A stretch of DNA of 64,000 nucleotides from Ignavibacteriales bacterium. Its GTDB lineage: Bacteria > Bacteroidota > Ignavibacteria > UBA10030. The notes under the pieces were generated by a model. That model was not told the DNA's origin and made no database searches. It saw only the letters and a list, made by a program, of their open reading frames with translations. Below, piece after piece: positions 24,747 through 34,531 of this stretch. Each line of letters begins with the position of its first letter. Within the stretch, counting starts at the first letter, position 1. The position numbers and the translations under genes were made by a program. The stretch is from contig JAPLFQ010000006.1 of the NCBI GenBank assembly GCA_026390595.1, positions 59,519-123,518 of the forward strand, written 5' to 3'.

Positions 24747-27700
24747 TCAAGCTAACGGATCAAGTTCCTCAAGAAGCTTCTTTGCCATCATCATCTCGGT
24801 CAGCTGAGAAGCTTTATCTTCGCCTTCCTGTGCCAGAAAGCGCAATGCTCTGGCGACACATTCTTTCGGTTTTTCGTACTTAGCTTTGTTGGTTGACTCT
24901 TCGAGATTTCGTTTGACTGTCCGGCCTCTGAAGCTCTCGAGAAATTTGATCAATTCGTTCTCATCCATTGGAGCGGGATCATTCGGAAGGACGAACCTCC
25001 GCCGTTCGTCTCGCTTTAGAAAACCAAACAACTCGGCCTCGAAGATAAGTCTACGCTTCTGGTCAACTATGTCATGATCTATGAGTGCTTCCGGATATGG
25101 AGAGTAACCCTGATAGCGTATCTTCTCGATTGAGTAGGCTCGTTTAGCATCATTCTCACATAGATCCTTGTGACAGGATTGTGCAGACTTTAGCTGACTA
25201 ACCTGAAAGAGAGGAAAGCCGATCGTAAATCTGTCAATTTCTAGAACATTTTTGTCCCCTGTGGAATAAAAATCCTCTTTCTTGCGGCTGAACAATTTCT
25301 CCACCAATTCAGGGACCTGAGACTTCTCCTTGTCTTGGACACAAATCGCCACCTTTTGTTCGGCCTTTTCCACATCTGCAACTACATCCAGGTGACATAA
25401 GGGGGCAGCCGATCGAAAGAGGCTCCTGATTTTTGAGTCAACGTAGACCGACGTGACTGTGCGCTTAGCTGGTCCTTCAGGAAAAATGAAATCCTCGACG
25501 CATTTGCTTCGAATAGAAGCAAACTCTTCAGCCACAAATTGTTTCAATGCGTCCTCGAGAGATCCATCAGTTTCTTGATGCAAGTGCTTAATCACGTAAG
25601 AAGAGAGTGGGACCTTTCGAAAGTGTTTTTCCAAGGATGGCGGTGATTTGGTGTAGAATGTGTCGACTAGTTCGCTTTTTGTTAGAACACTTTTCTTCGA
25701 CAGGGTATTCGGAAGATTTTTCGTGGCCCACAAATTCAGAGCCGCCAATTGGGTTGATTGAAGCGCTTTGATGAATCCCTCGATGTTCTCGGTTATCTCA
25801 AATAGTCGATCTCGGAAGCTTTTCGCCCACATAAGTGCTTCGTTGTGAACCAAGTGTCTCCATCTGACCAGTGCCTTACTATTGAATGCGTCTACCAACT
25901 GGACCATATTACTCTTTTTTCTGCTACGCAGATCTTGGACAAGGAGTTTTGTCTGCCTGAATTCACGACCCACTTTCCTCTCAAAATACAGGAATGATAC
26001 AATCGCGTACACCACAATACTGCCTAAACATATGGTCCAATTATCCAGAAAGAAGCCTAGGAACTTGGCGAAGTCCAGGATGCCAAAATACGACAAGGAT
26101 ATTCCAGTTAGAAGGATAATGGCTGTAACGCAAGCAGGAATTGTTGCTGCAAGCATCCAAAAAATCCTACGCCTAAGCTCTGCAAGAGCTTTCAAGTGTA
26201 TCTGAGCCTCTTTCAAGGCCTTGTCTGCTTTGTCGACGTTTAACCTTGCCTCCTGCACTTCTTCCTCACTTTTCCTTTCCTCCTCTTCCTTGAGAATCAT
26301 TCTCTCATGTAGATCGTCGATATGAAGGTTGAGCCTCGCGATCTCGGACTTCAAGTCCTCGAATTCATCAACAAGTTTCGTCCGCTCAAACGCAATCACT
26401 TTGCTATTTTCCAGTAGCTTGGCCTGATCCAATTTCAGTTTCTCTATATCTGCCGGACTCTCAGCTCGCTCAAGGAGCTTTGATACCCTCACTAGTTCTT
26501 TTTCGCACTCACCAATACGTCGATCCTTGGCTTTGATTTGCGCATCAAGTTTGTCGAGCGAGCCCTCTTTGACATCCAGACCCAACAATACCTTGTAAAA
26601 TGAACGGACCGTTTTCTCGACCTCATCAATAGTATGGTTCATCTCCAGCGAGTCACCCCGCAGATATCTGCTATCTTGGCCTTGCAGGGAGCGGAGAACG
26701 GCCACCGAATAACCCAATCCCCTCTTCTCTGTGTCCACGTCTACCGAGATCGTATTCTCAAGCGCCTGTTCTTTGGCGTGCAGCACCGCTTGTGACTGGG
26801 TCGACAGTTTTTCAATGTAGTCGTTCAAAGTCCGTTCAGAGAACAGCTTGAACTTGTTTTCAACGTCAGCGTAGAACAAGTTTGGGATGATGCTGTCATC
26901 TTTCGGAATAGGATGTGAGAATCCTTGATAGATTGCATTTCCCTTCTCCTCTTTCGACAGGAGATCTGTAATCGATGTAATATGTTGTGCCGCAAGAAAT
27001 TCTCTGCATCCCTCAAACACAAGACTGCGATCGAACTGTCCTTCTTCGAGATCTGTCACCATGGGCTTGAGCAATTCAGCGACAGCATACGAGCAGAGGA
27101 GATCTATTATCTCTTTTTCTGGGAAGATGATTCTACTGGATCCAAATGAGCTATAGAAGCGGCCACGTTGCTGCAACTTCGTTAGAAGGATATGCCGGAA
27201 ACTCAGATCGCCAAGGACAGGATAGGCGATCATCGACTCCACTGTATTTGTCACTACACTTAGTACTTCGGCAAACGTTCCGACCTGGCTGTTGTCCTCG
27301 TTCTTGCCACTGAGAAGCCAAGTTAGACCGACGTCGAACATTGCATCGCTTTGACTCACTAGGTTCATTCCCAGCTCATAGTCTAGCTCGGAAAGAAATT
27401 GAAACGTTCTCGCCAATTCGATTCGTTTGAGTCTAGCGTCCGAAGTCCCAGAAAGATCTGCCAAAAGCACAAAGAGCGAAACCTGTGAATTCTTGGGTAT
27501 CCTTCGGTTCTTTTTCATTACTTCGAGAATACCTAACAATGGAATCGTAGTCGCAGATCCCAACAGATCAAAAGAGGGGGCAAATACAAAGACCTGCACG
27601 TTTTCAGTTTTGATCTCGTATCCCGCCTCTTCGAGCTCTTGATAGAACCGTATTCCTGTCAAGGCCTCAAAGTGCGAGGCCAGGATATCGCTGATATCTT

Positions 27701-27962
27701 CTTCCCGACTGACAAACTCTCCATAGTTACACTCATAGGGATTTGGGTGTTCCACATCGGCTAGGTTCTCGATCGTAAGCAGAGTTGAGTCATCTGAGAG
27801 CCTAAACATTCTTCCAGAAGAAGTTATCCCGATTCCACTGACGATTTTGGAAACAAGTGGATTCACTTCTTTAACAAAGCGATAACACTCAGAGGCCGCT
27901 TCGACGCCTCGTTCGCCTAGCCCCAGCAGCATCGCGGGCTTTAGAACATTTCTAGAGGACAT
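24747..27962 (-). CDS. Degenerate tubulin-like protein with coiled coil and membrane segments
   Basis: A 1071-residue protein. The N-terminus (PAMLLGLGERGVEAA) lines up with the first loop of the adjacent tubulin-like GTPase (IMVGLGGTGRDAV), but where that protein has GGGTGSG this one has FDLLGSATT (about residues 131-139), so GTP binding looks lost. After the roughly 440-residue fold comes a long coiled coil (about 445-597), two or three transmembrane segments (about 600-660), and a 400-residue C-terminal cytoplasmic-type region. I infer a pseudo-GTPase that could co-assemble with the active partner and tether it to the membrane. It starts 12 bases after the partner's stop. Homology to the tubulin fold rests on motif alignment by eye. 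Confidence 0.6.
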   Translation of the reverse strand: MSSRNVLKPAMLLGLGERGVEAASECYRFVKEVNPLVSKIVSGIGITSSGRMFRLSDDSTLLTIENLADVEHPNPYECNYGEFVSREEDISDILASHFEALTGIRFYQELEEAGYEIKTENVQVFVFAPSFDLLGSATTIPLLGILEVMKKNRRIPKNSQVSLFVLLADLSGTSDARLKRIELARTFQFLSELDYELGMNLVSQSDAMFDVGLTWLLSGKNEDNSQVGTFAEVLSVVTNTVESMIAYPVLGDLSFRHILLTKLQQRGRFYSSFGSSRIIFPEKEIIDLLCSYAVAELLKPMVTDLEEGQFDRSLVFEGCREFLAAQHITSITDLLSKEEKGNAIYQGFSHPIPKDDSIIPNLFYADVENKFKLFSERTLNDYIEKLSTQSQAVLHAKEQALENTISVDVDTEKRGLGYSVAVLRSLQGQDSRYLRGDSLEMNHTIDEVEKTVRSFYKVLLGLDVKEGSLDKLDAQIKAKDRRIGECEKELVRVSKLLERAESPADIEKLKLDQAKLLENSKVIAFERTKLVDEFEDLKSEIARLNLHIDDLHERMILKEEEERKSEEEVQEARLNVDKADKALKEAQIHLKALAELRRRIFWMLAATIPACVTAIILLTGISLSYFGILDFAKFLGFFLDNWTICLGSIVVYAIVSFLYFERKVGREFRQTKLLVQDLRSRKKSNMVQLVDAFNSKALVRWRHLVHNEALMWAKSFRDRLFEITENIEGFIKALQSTQLAALNLWATKNLPNTLSKKSVLTKSELVDTFYTKSPPSLEKHFRKVPLSSYVIKHLHQETDGSLEDALKQFVAEEFASIRSKCVEDFIFPEGPAKRTVTSVYVDSKIRSLFRSAAPLCHLDVVADVEKAEQKVAICVQDKEKSQVPELVEKLFSRKKEDFYSTGDKNVLEIDRFTIGFPLFQVSQLKSAQSCHKDLCENDAKRAYSIEKIRYQGYSPYPEALIDHDIVDQKRRLIFEAELFGFLKRDERRRFVLPNDPAPMDENELIKFLESFRGRTVKRNLEESTNKAKYEKPKECVARALRFLAQEGEDKASQLTEMMMAKKLLEELDPLA

Positions 27963-27974
27963 ATGAAGGAGTGT

Positions 27975-30683
27975 CTAGAGTGATTTCAGAGACTTGACGT
28001 AATCGTCAATATCTTTTATTTCTAGGTCAACCTGTTTCTTGATGTCATCACCTGCTCCGGTAGCACCGCTTATGAGTTGATCTCGATATTTCGCCAGGTT
28101 TGTTGCCACAGAATCGTTCCCAAGCCGCTTCGCCTGTGATTCAACAGATTCCCTTATCTCACGAATGAGATCAACATTAGACATGAACATCTTCATTGCT
28201 TCCCTTCTTCCCTGGGCTAGCTTCACCATGTATTTGTCAACAGCATTTCCCATGCTTTCCGATCTTGCATAGTAGTATTGCCCCTGTTTGCGAATGAATC
28301 CAAATCCTAGATCTTCTGGGGCCAAGGCAATTGACCAATATCTTCTTCCTTGCTCATCGTCAGATTCCGGGAACAGATCTGGGAAATTTGCCTCCATGTT
28401 CTTATCCGTGTGATAATTGAAGGGGGCGTTTTCGTCAAGATAGTCTTCTCGGAACTTTGCGGCACGATGGATGGTGAATCCTGGAATGGCAACCTCGGTC
28501 TTGAAGAAGATGATCCGATGTGGATCTCCAGTAGCGACGCATGAAGGGTTTTCAATTGAGCCAGTGAGTTTGGTAAGCAGCTCTTTCCTTCGCATTATCG
28601 TCTCATCCTTATCCGGTACACCGAACATGTAGATCGTCTGAGTCTTGTTGCGCGCCTCAACCGTATACTGCCAGAGGGGGGCTGCCATCTCATCCAGATG
28701 TGTGACTATTGATGCGAGTTCGGCTTCTGGGAGTTTCTTGAGTTCTGTTTCAATGTCAGTGTCCACCAGTTGCTTGACGACCTTCTGCTCACCACAATAC
28801 TCCAAAATGACTTTCTCGACATCAGGTGTTTGCATATCGGGCCATTCGGTGATGCTTCGGTTGGAGTTCTTTAACCAAGTGATGAAATCGCTCAGATTCA
28901 CAGTCCCGGTCTCAGTCTTGCTCAGTAAGTAGTCATCCAAGTTAATGGCAAAGGCCTTGATCTGCGGTTTCTTCCCCTGTGCTCTTTGAATATCATTACT
29001 TAACGATTGTGTAAGCCTCGACAAATGGCCCTTTATTTCATTTACGCGAGACTGCCATCCTTTCATTTCCGCAAGGAGATTTGAATAGAAATCAGCACCT
29101 CTTTCACGTCGTTTCTTCTCTCTGAGCTCCATTGCCTCGTTCATCGCATTGCGTTGATAATTAGCGCAGGCCTCCTGAACGGCCCGGGTGGTTCCAAGCA
29201 TTTTCGTTTCGGCTTTTTTAACGTCCTCAACGAGAACGTCATATTTTGACTGGGTCTTCTTACGTCTTACTTCGTATTCATTTCTTTCGTCGAGCATCAT
29301 TGATTTGAATGCATCGAGTCTCCCACACAATATGTTGACGAACTTCTCAGAATGCGTTATCCCGTACCCCGAGTTGATTCGTTCTTCTAGCTCCTTCCTC
29401 AATGCTTTGAGCTTCTGCTGCAACAAGTTGTCAAAGTTCTTGTTCGCTACCTGAAGGGTTTCTTCCTCAGCTCGATTAGTGTAGAGGGTCTTTGTCTCTA
29501 TGATGCGCTGAGCCGCCCCTTTTCGAGCATCTGGCAACTCAAAGGCACGCAACTTGGAAGGAGGAATAATGGCGTCGATCACATCATCCCTGTCCCTATC
29601 TTCTCTTATGTTCATCACGTCGATAAGTGACTCGACTTCGTTTGAGACGTCCAAATTGACTTCACCCTCATAGATGTTGATCAACTTCAATGCAATTTCT
29701 CTTGATACTAAATCCGCAAGTCTTCTGCCATCGTAGAAAACCTCGCTGACGCCGAAACTTGAGAACAGTGGCCTTTTCCCTTGGATTTTTTTCAACCCTG
29801 AAAGGACGCTGGTAGCGTTATCGAGCGTATCTGAACTGCCCTTCGCCAAAGCACCGCAAGAAAGGAGCAAGCCCGTCCCTAAAAACTCCGTGAGGTCCTC
29901 TATCTCACGATACTCCGTATTCTGTTTGTTTATGTTGTCCACGAGGTAAACCAGATTAAAAGGAGGTTTTTCCATGCTGATTTGCTCATCACCAAATCCA
30001 TACTTCTGGTTGATGGACTGACCTTCGAGGCACATGTAGTACTCAAGCTCTTTCAAGGCTGCGTAGGCATTCGGTTCAACATTGTCTGTAAAGGGATGCG
30101 ATTTGAAAATGCTAGGCAACAATAGATATCCGACAATCTTGTCATTGCTGTCGAGGCCACTGTTTCTGAACAAGAACGCCACGTCAAGAAATGTGCCGCT
30201 CCCGGTACCGCCTCCTAAAGATGTCACGATATTTATCGAAATGTGCTTCCCCATGACTTCGTATTTGTCGTTCTGGACTCGTCCGACGCTAAAATCACGA
30301 ACTTTGCCCACGACATTTCGGATTGCCGACAGCACACTTTTGCTGTTTGCGAACAGAGCCATTCTTCCAACCCCACGAATTTGCCCTGCTCCATCAATCG
30401 CGGAGCGAATGGGCACACCGTGATCTGGAAACCACTTTCTGATGTCGGGCTGAGTTCTTATCAAGCCAGCGGCATCCTCGACCTGGATGGGTACGAACTC
30501 ACCACCTTCGAGCTTTTCACCATCGGGTTGATAGGTTGGTTGTGTGGTATCAAACACCAAGAACTTAACTGTTGGTGGTATGTCGCCATATACTTGCCGA
30601 AGCTTACGTTTGACGTTCAATACGGCGTCTCGCCCGGTGCCTCCAAGCCCAACCATTATCGATCTACGAATAGAATAAGGCAT
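27975..30683 (-). CDS. Tubulin/FtsZ-like GTPase (Tubulin_2 / FtsZl type)
   Basis: A 902-residue protein of the divergent bacterial tubulin-like families. N-terminal SIMVGLGGTGRDA is the first nucleotide-binding loop; SLGGGTGSGTFLD near residue 160 is the tubulin/FtsZ signature GGGTGSG; DNINKQNTEY may be the ribose-binding region. The tubulin core ends near 350; the rest is helical with coiled-coil stretches (about 390-560) and a beta-containing C-terminal half. FtsZ and tubulin are about 400 residues, so this is a long form. Such FtsZ-like families have been proposed to remodel membranes and occur with VWA genes, as here. ATG 30683 follows GGGAGG with a 6-base gap. Confidence 0.85.
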   Translation of the reverse strand: MPYSIRRSIMVGLGGTGRDAVLNVKRKLRQVYGDIPPTVKFLVFDTTQPTYQPDGEKLEGGEFVPIQVEDAAGLIRTQPDIRKWFPDHGVPIRSAIDGAGQIRGVGRMALFANSKSVLSAIRNVVGKVRDFSVGRVQNDKYEVMGKHISINIVTSLGGGTGSGTFLDVAFLFRNSGLDSNDKIVGYLLLPSIFKSHPFTDNVEPNAYAALKELEYYMCLEGQSINQKYGFGDEQISMEKPPFNLVYLVDNINKQNTEYREIEDLTEFLGTGLLLSCGALAKGSSDTLDNATSVLSGLKKIQGKRPLFSSFGVSEVFYDGRRLADLVSREIALKLINIYEGEVNLDVSNEVESLIDVMNIREDRDRDDVIDAIIPPSKLRAFELPDARKGAAQRIIETKTLYTNRAEEETLQVANKNFDNLLQQKLKALRKELEERINSGYGITHSEKFVNILCGRLDAFKSMMLDERNEYEVRRKKTQSKYDVLVEDVKKAETKMLGTTRAVQEACANYQRNAMNEAMELREKKRRERGADFYSNLLAEMKGWQSRVNEIKGHLSRLTQSLSNDIQRAQGKKPQIKAFAINLDDYLLSKTETGTVNLSDFITWLKNSNRSITEWPDMQTPDVEKVILEYCGEQKVVKQLVDTDIETELKKLPEAELASIVTHLDEMAAPLWQYTVEARNKTQTIYMFGVPDKDETIMRRKELLTKLTGSIENPSCVATGDPHRIIFFKTEVAIPGFTIHRAAKFREDYLDENAPFNYHTDKNMEANFPDLFPESDDEQGRRYWSIALAPEDLGFGFIRKQGQYYYARSESMGNAVDKYMVKLAQGRREAMKMFMSNVDLIREIRESVESQAKRLGNDSVATNLAKYRDQLISGATGAGDDIKKQVDLEIKDIDDYVKSLKSL

Positions 30684-30719
30684 GATCAACCTCCCAGATT
30701 AAGCATCTCGTACCTGTCG

Positions 30720-32567
30720 TCAGTCCGGTTTCGGAAGACGAATGTTGTTGTACCTAATTTTTGCCCGAACGACTTTGCCAAATTCAATCAGCTGGCCATC
30801 AAAGATATGCTCAGTGAATATTGGGGAACCGTCGACCTTCACGACGCTATCTTCGCTTGCAGTGATCTTGATAACGCGTCTACCCAAATAAGTGGCAAGC
30901 TCCATGCGAAAGCCACCGTCGATTTCAGCTAAGATGTCACCACCGGCACCGACTTTGACTTCTTTTCGACCTCTCAGGCTATGCGTGTCCTGTTTAGCTT
31001 CCGGTTCGAGAACCTCGAGTTCACCTTCAAGGACTGGGAACCACGTAGCCGATAGGCTTTCTACGCCCTCAATGGGACCGACTCCTTCCTTCAAACAGTA
31101 CGCAGTGTAAGCCAGAAGTAGCAGACAAAGAAGAGTCGCAACCACAGCAAGCATCCAAACCCACCATGTCCACGGAGGGGACGCCAAATGGAAACTCCAA
31201 CTCAAGCTCTTTGCTTGAGGATTCCCTTTTACGTCATCAAGCCCGGCCCCCTCTATCCGCAGGTTTTGCCCTTCGAAAACTATCTGGCCGCTGTAAGAAC
31301 CAGCGGAGAGATCGGATTTGCCTCTGAAAACGAATACAAGCTGTTTGACCTCTGAACCAACCAACCCTTCAGATCCGTGTATCTGAAGTATTGAAAGGTC
31401 AGTTCCTAGGTCCAAGTGCTGGGGATTGGCGTCATTCTCCGTCACGCGGACTTTCATCTTTTCACCGGCCTGCTCCGCTTGTAGGTTAAATCGAAGGAGA
31501 AAGGTCTTCTTCGATTCAATCACTTCGTCCCGAGCGAGCTTCTGGTCTCCCAGAGAAAGTGGGAATACACCACCGCTTGCAGGGACTATTTGAACGATTC
31601 TTTCCGGTTCAAAAAGGAACCCGACTTCAATCTCATCAGGCACGACAATTACCAAAGGGTCGCTCGATACTAGGTGGAAACGGCCGGTGTAATTGCCCTC
31701 TTTCATTCCTTGTGAGTTAACAAGCGAAAAATCCAAATTGACGTTCTCGGCTGGATAGAACGTGTGTGGCGAGACGTCTGCATAAGCCCCTTGCGATTTT
31801 AGGTTGGCGAATTCAGGTTCTATAGTTACGGTATAGTTGGTGGGCAGTGAATCCTTTGCGCGAACTATGAACTTCTCTATTCTTGTTGTTCTTGGCGTCT
31901 GTTTCAAGTTGCCGAAGTTCAATAGCGGTATCACGGTTTCAACTTGGATTATCGGATGAACATTGCCAGCTCTTTCCTGGACATACTGCATTCTTTCGAA
32001 TTTCTTGAACTGTGCTTCTTTGTTAGGATCGCGCGGAAGTCCAAGTTCTGTGTAGAAGAGCCAATCATCCTTGCCCCGTTTGAGATTGAAGTGATTCAAA
32101 ATACTTGAGAGAGTCCATCCTTTGCTAACATTGTCATCGCCGTCCGTGTAGACAAAAAACACGACCGGCCTTTGTTCTTTTTCTTGTTGTCGCATGAGGT
32201 CGACAGTTCGAAGCACTTCTTCGACCGAATTGAAAATCGCTGTGGCCTGGCCGCCGGCGTTCAAAGCGTCAACATATGCCTGAATTGCATTGGCGTCCTG
32301 GACGCTATTGACTTCGAATGTTTTTACCCCAAGGGTTTTTTCAGCGAACGGAAAAAGGAGAACCCTTGAGCCAGGTTGAATCTGAGACACAAATTCCTGA
32401 ATAGTTTTTTTGACCGACGGGAAAATATTAGTATGTCCGGCTTGTCCCACCATTGAAGCCGAAACATCAATTAGGAACACGTAATCAACGCGCGTCACTT
32501 TAGCCTGAGCAATTGTGGCGGACGGCAAGGCCACTGTCAAGAATAGCGTTAACGCGAAAAGTCGCAT
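30720..32567 (-). CDS. VWA-domain membrane protein
   Basis: A 615-residue exported protein. A signal peptide (RLFALTLFLTVALPSATIAQA) leads into a von Willebrand A domain with the MIDAS motif DVSASM near residue 34 and a downstream FVYTDGDDN. A beta-rich middle region follows (about 220-460), then one transmembrane helix (about 465-490) and a 120-residue cytoplasmic tail with an FHA-like beta pattern (VKVGAGGDILAEID, EDSVVKVDG). The topology puts the metal-binding adhesion domain outside and the tail next to the tubulin-like proteins encoded downstream (36-base gap). ATG 32567 has AAGGAG seven bases upstream. Probably first gene of the operon. Confidence 0.82.
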   Translation of the reverse strand: MRLFALTLFLTVALPSATIAQAKVTRVDYVFLIDVSASMVGQAGHTNIFPSVKKTIQEFVSQIQPGSRVLLFPFAEKTLGVKTFEVNSVQDANAIQAYVDALNAGGQATAIFNSVEEVLRTVDLMRQQEKEQRPVVFFVYTDGDDNVSKGWTLSSILNHFNLKRGKDDWLFYTELGLPRDPNKEAQFKKFERMQYVQERAGNVHPIIQVETVIPLLNFGNLKQTPRTTRIEKFIVRAKDSLPTNYTVTIEPEFANLKSQGAYADVSPHTFYPAENVNLDFSLVNSQGMKEGNYTGRFHLVSSDPLVIVVPDEIEVGFLFEPERIVQIVPASGGVFPLSLGDQKLARDEVIESKKTFLLRFNLQAEQAGEKMKVRVTENDANPQHLDLGTDLSILQIHGSEGLVGSEVKQLVFVFRGKSDLSAGSYSGQIVFEGQNLRIEGAGLDDVKGNPQAKSLSWSFHLASPPWTWWVWMLAVVATLLCLLLLAYTAYCLKEGVGPIEGVESLSATWFPVLEGELEVLEPEAKQDTHSLRGRKEVKVGAGGDILAEIDGGFRMELATYLGRRVIKITASEDSVVKVDGSPIFTEHIFDGQLIEFGKVVRAKIRYNNIRLPKPD

Positions 32568-33614
32568 TATCTGGCTCCTTAGATCTCTTACAAGACAGGA
32601 TGTCATTCGGGTTGGTGTCAGAAAAGAAATGATCGGTTCAATCCAGACTTCATAAAGGCTGTGGCACGAGTGTTCTGCTGGAGCTTGCGGAGAGCCGGAG
32701 AAAACACCAATTCAGTCAACCATGAGCCTCATGTTCATTGCAAATGGAAACAAGAGTGGCACACAACACGACGGACTTCCTGCTAATCGGATGAGTCCTT
32801 CGTTTCTTGAAATTGGAGGATCCGTCCAAGAATTGAGCCGTCTCAGGTGGATCAAACCTAATCTAGCTCTCCTGCGAGTTTCATTGATTCAGAACGTGGT
32901 GTCGAAGAATGTTGCCAACAACAGTAGTGTACTCAAGAAGTGAGATGTCTTTGAAAGAATCAATAGGTACAAGTACCGACAAGTTCTTGTCGTCCGAAAA
33001 ACGTACAAATATTTTCGGAATATTACCGCACAATTGCCCCAACCAGTGTCTACTGACCTTAGTAGGATAGTGCGAATGATTATTAAGCGCAATATTGAAA
33101 AGAACGTTTTGTGCCCAAATAGGAACGACTATCGAGGTTGCCTCAACTCCTTGTTAGGAATCTTTATACGAATTGGAAATAGTATAGTGGTGGTTCCTCA
33201 AGTGAAGTGAATGGCAGAGTACTATGAATTTCGTGAGGACTCACTTCTTTTGGCAAATTGAAAACGGTTTGGATTAGGAAAGGATGATGTCGGCTTTGGA
33301 GAGACAGGGTTGCCTAGTATATTACGAAATTGTCGTGGTGGGCATGAATTGGCGTTTGTGAAGCTATCTCAGTAGATTTGGCCAGTCAACACATGCGAAA
33401 AAGCAGATCGCTGTTTCGTGAGGAAGAGGATAATCTTGGTCGGATCAGGTAGGAATGTGGTAAGCGAGCTCAAGACTGAACGCTCTGAGATTGCTGGGCT
33501 TCACTTTTCTGGAGGGCGCTCAGAACGAGGACTCACCATATCAGGTCTTCTGCGTTGACCAATTAATTGGATTGCTGCACGACTACCGTATCACCACCGC
33601 CTCAAGGGACCCCA
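32568..33614. other. Intergenic stretch of about 1 kb
   Basis: Between divergent genes; no reading frame here looks like a protein. One small dyad (CGACAAG-TT-CTTGTCG, 32977-32992) is visible. Base composition is AT-richer than its surroundings. It must hold the promoter of the VWA/tubulin operon. Confidence 0.4.
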
Positions 33615-34463
33615 ATGAAGAGATTCTTTGTCCTCCTTAACGTGTGCATGATGTTTGTCGCCTGCAACGGTCAAACCAAGAAAGTGCATCGGGCCGGAGA
33701 CGCTACAGCCGTAAGTGCTGATACGTCGATGCCTGCGCCTCTTGTCGGTGATGACAATGTGAAATATGGATACCCAGGAGGCAGGGGCATCGTTCTCAGA
33801 AAGCAATTCTATGTAATCCTTTTCGACACGACAACGCTCGTTCCCGAATGGGTTACTTATCATCTGACCAAGGAAGACCTGCAAGGGAACGTCAACCGCG
33901 AGGACAAATTTCGTCCTGATCCCGATCTTCCAGAAGGGAAAAGATCCGAGCTCAGAGACTTTGAAAAAAGTGGGTTTGACCGAGGCCATATGGCACCGGC
34001 TGCCGATTTTAAGAGAAGTGACGAGGCAATGTCGGAGACCTTCTTCTTGTCAAATATGGCACCGCAGCGTCCAAACCTCAACCGAATCTCCTGGTCGCAT
34101 CTGGAGGATGAAGTCCGGAAATTGGCGAAGAATCATGGGAGCATTTGGATATTCACAGGCCCTTTGTATCTGGACAGCCTCGAGCACAAGAGTCTGCCCA
34201 AAGAACACATCGGCCCAGACAATGTTGCAGTCCCGACGCACTTCTTCAAGGTGATCCTTTGTAAGCATCCGGATGGGCTGCGCGAGATGTTCGCATTCAT
34301 CATGAAGAATCAATTGGGAAAACTAGCGGGAAGCTCGAAGGATTACACTGTTACCGTTCGGAAGGTAGAAGAGTTATCGGGATTGAACTTCTTTCATCGC
34401 TTGCCGGATGATGAGGAAGAGCGATTGGAGACCACAGGTGCGGTGACGTGGCCGGTGCAATAG
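33615..34463 (+). CDS. DNA/RNA non-specific endonuclease (NucA/NUC1 type), lipoprotein
   Basis: A 282-residue nuclease of the beta-beta-alpha-metal family. The signature DRGHMAPAAD carries the catalytic His, followed by SETFFLSNMAPQ and an Asn in NLNRISW that binds the metal. A lipobox-like N-terminus (FFVLLNVCMMFVAC, Cys near residue 17) predicts lipid anchoring in the envelope. It would degrade DNA and RNA outside the cytoplasm, for nutrient use or defence. The start at 33615 was preferred since the longer frame adds residues without signal character. The gene stands alone; the next gene is convergent. Confidence 0.9.
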   Translation: MKRFFVLLNVCMMFVACNGQTKKVHRAGDATAVSADTSMPAPLVGDDNVKYGYPGGRGIVLRKQFYVILFDTTTLVPEWVTYHLTKEDLQGNVNREDKFRPDPDLPEGKRSELRDFEKSGFDRGHMAPAADFKRSDEAMSETFFLSNMAPQRPNLNRISWSHLEDEVRKLAKNHGSIWIFTGPLYLDSLEHKSLPKEHIGPDNVAVPTHFFKVILCKHPDGLREMFAFIMKNQLGKLAGSSKDYTVTVRKVEELSGLNFFHRLPDDEEERLETTGAVTWPVQ

Positions 34464-34531
34464 AAGTGGGGTTGCGGCGGATATTTATCGACCGACTGTT
34501 TGCGGCTGGGATGAGGGTCCAACAGATCTTC

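Noticed and set aside
32722..32943. 73-codon plus-strand frame in the 1 kb gap
   Set aside because: No ribosome site and no recognisable feature; AT-rich intergenic DNA.
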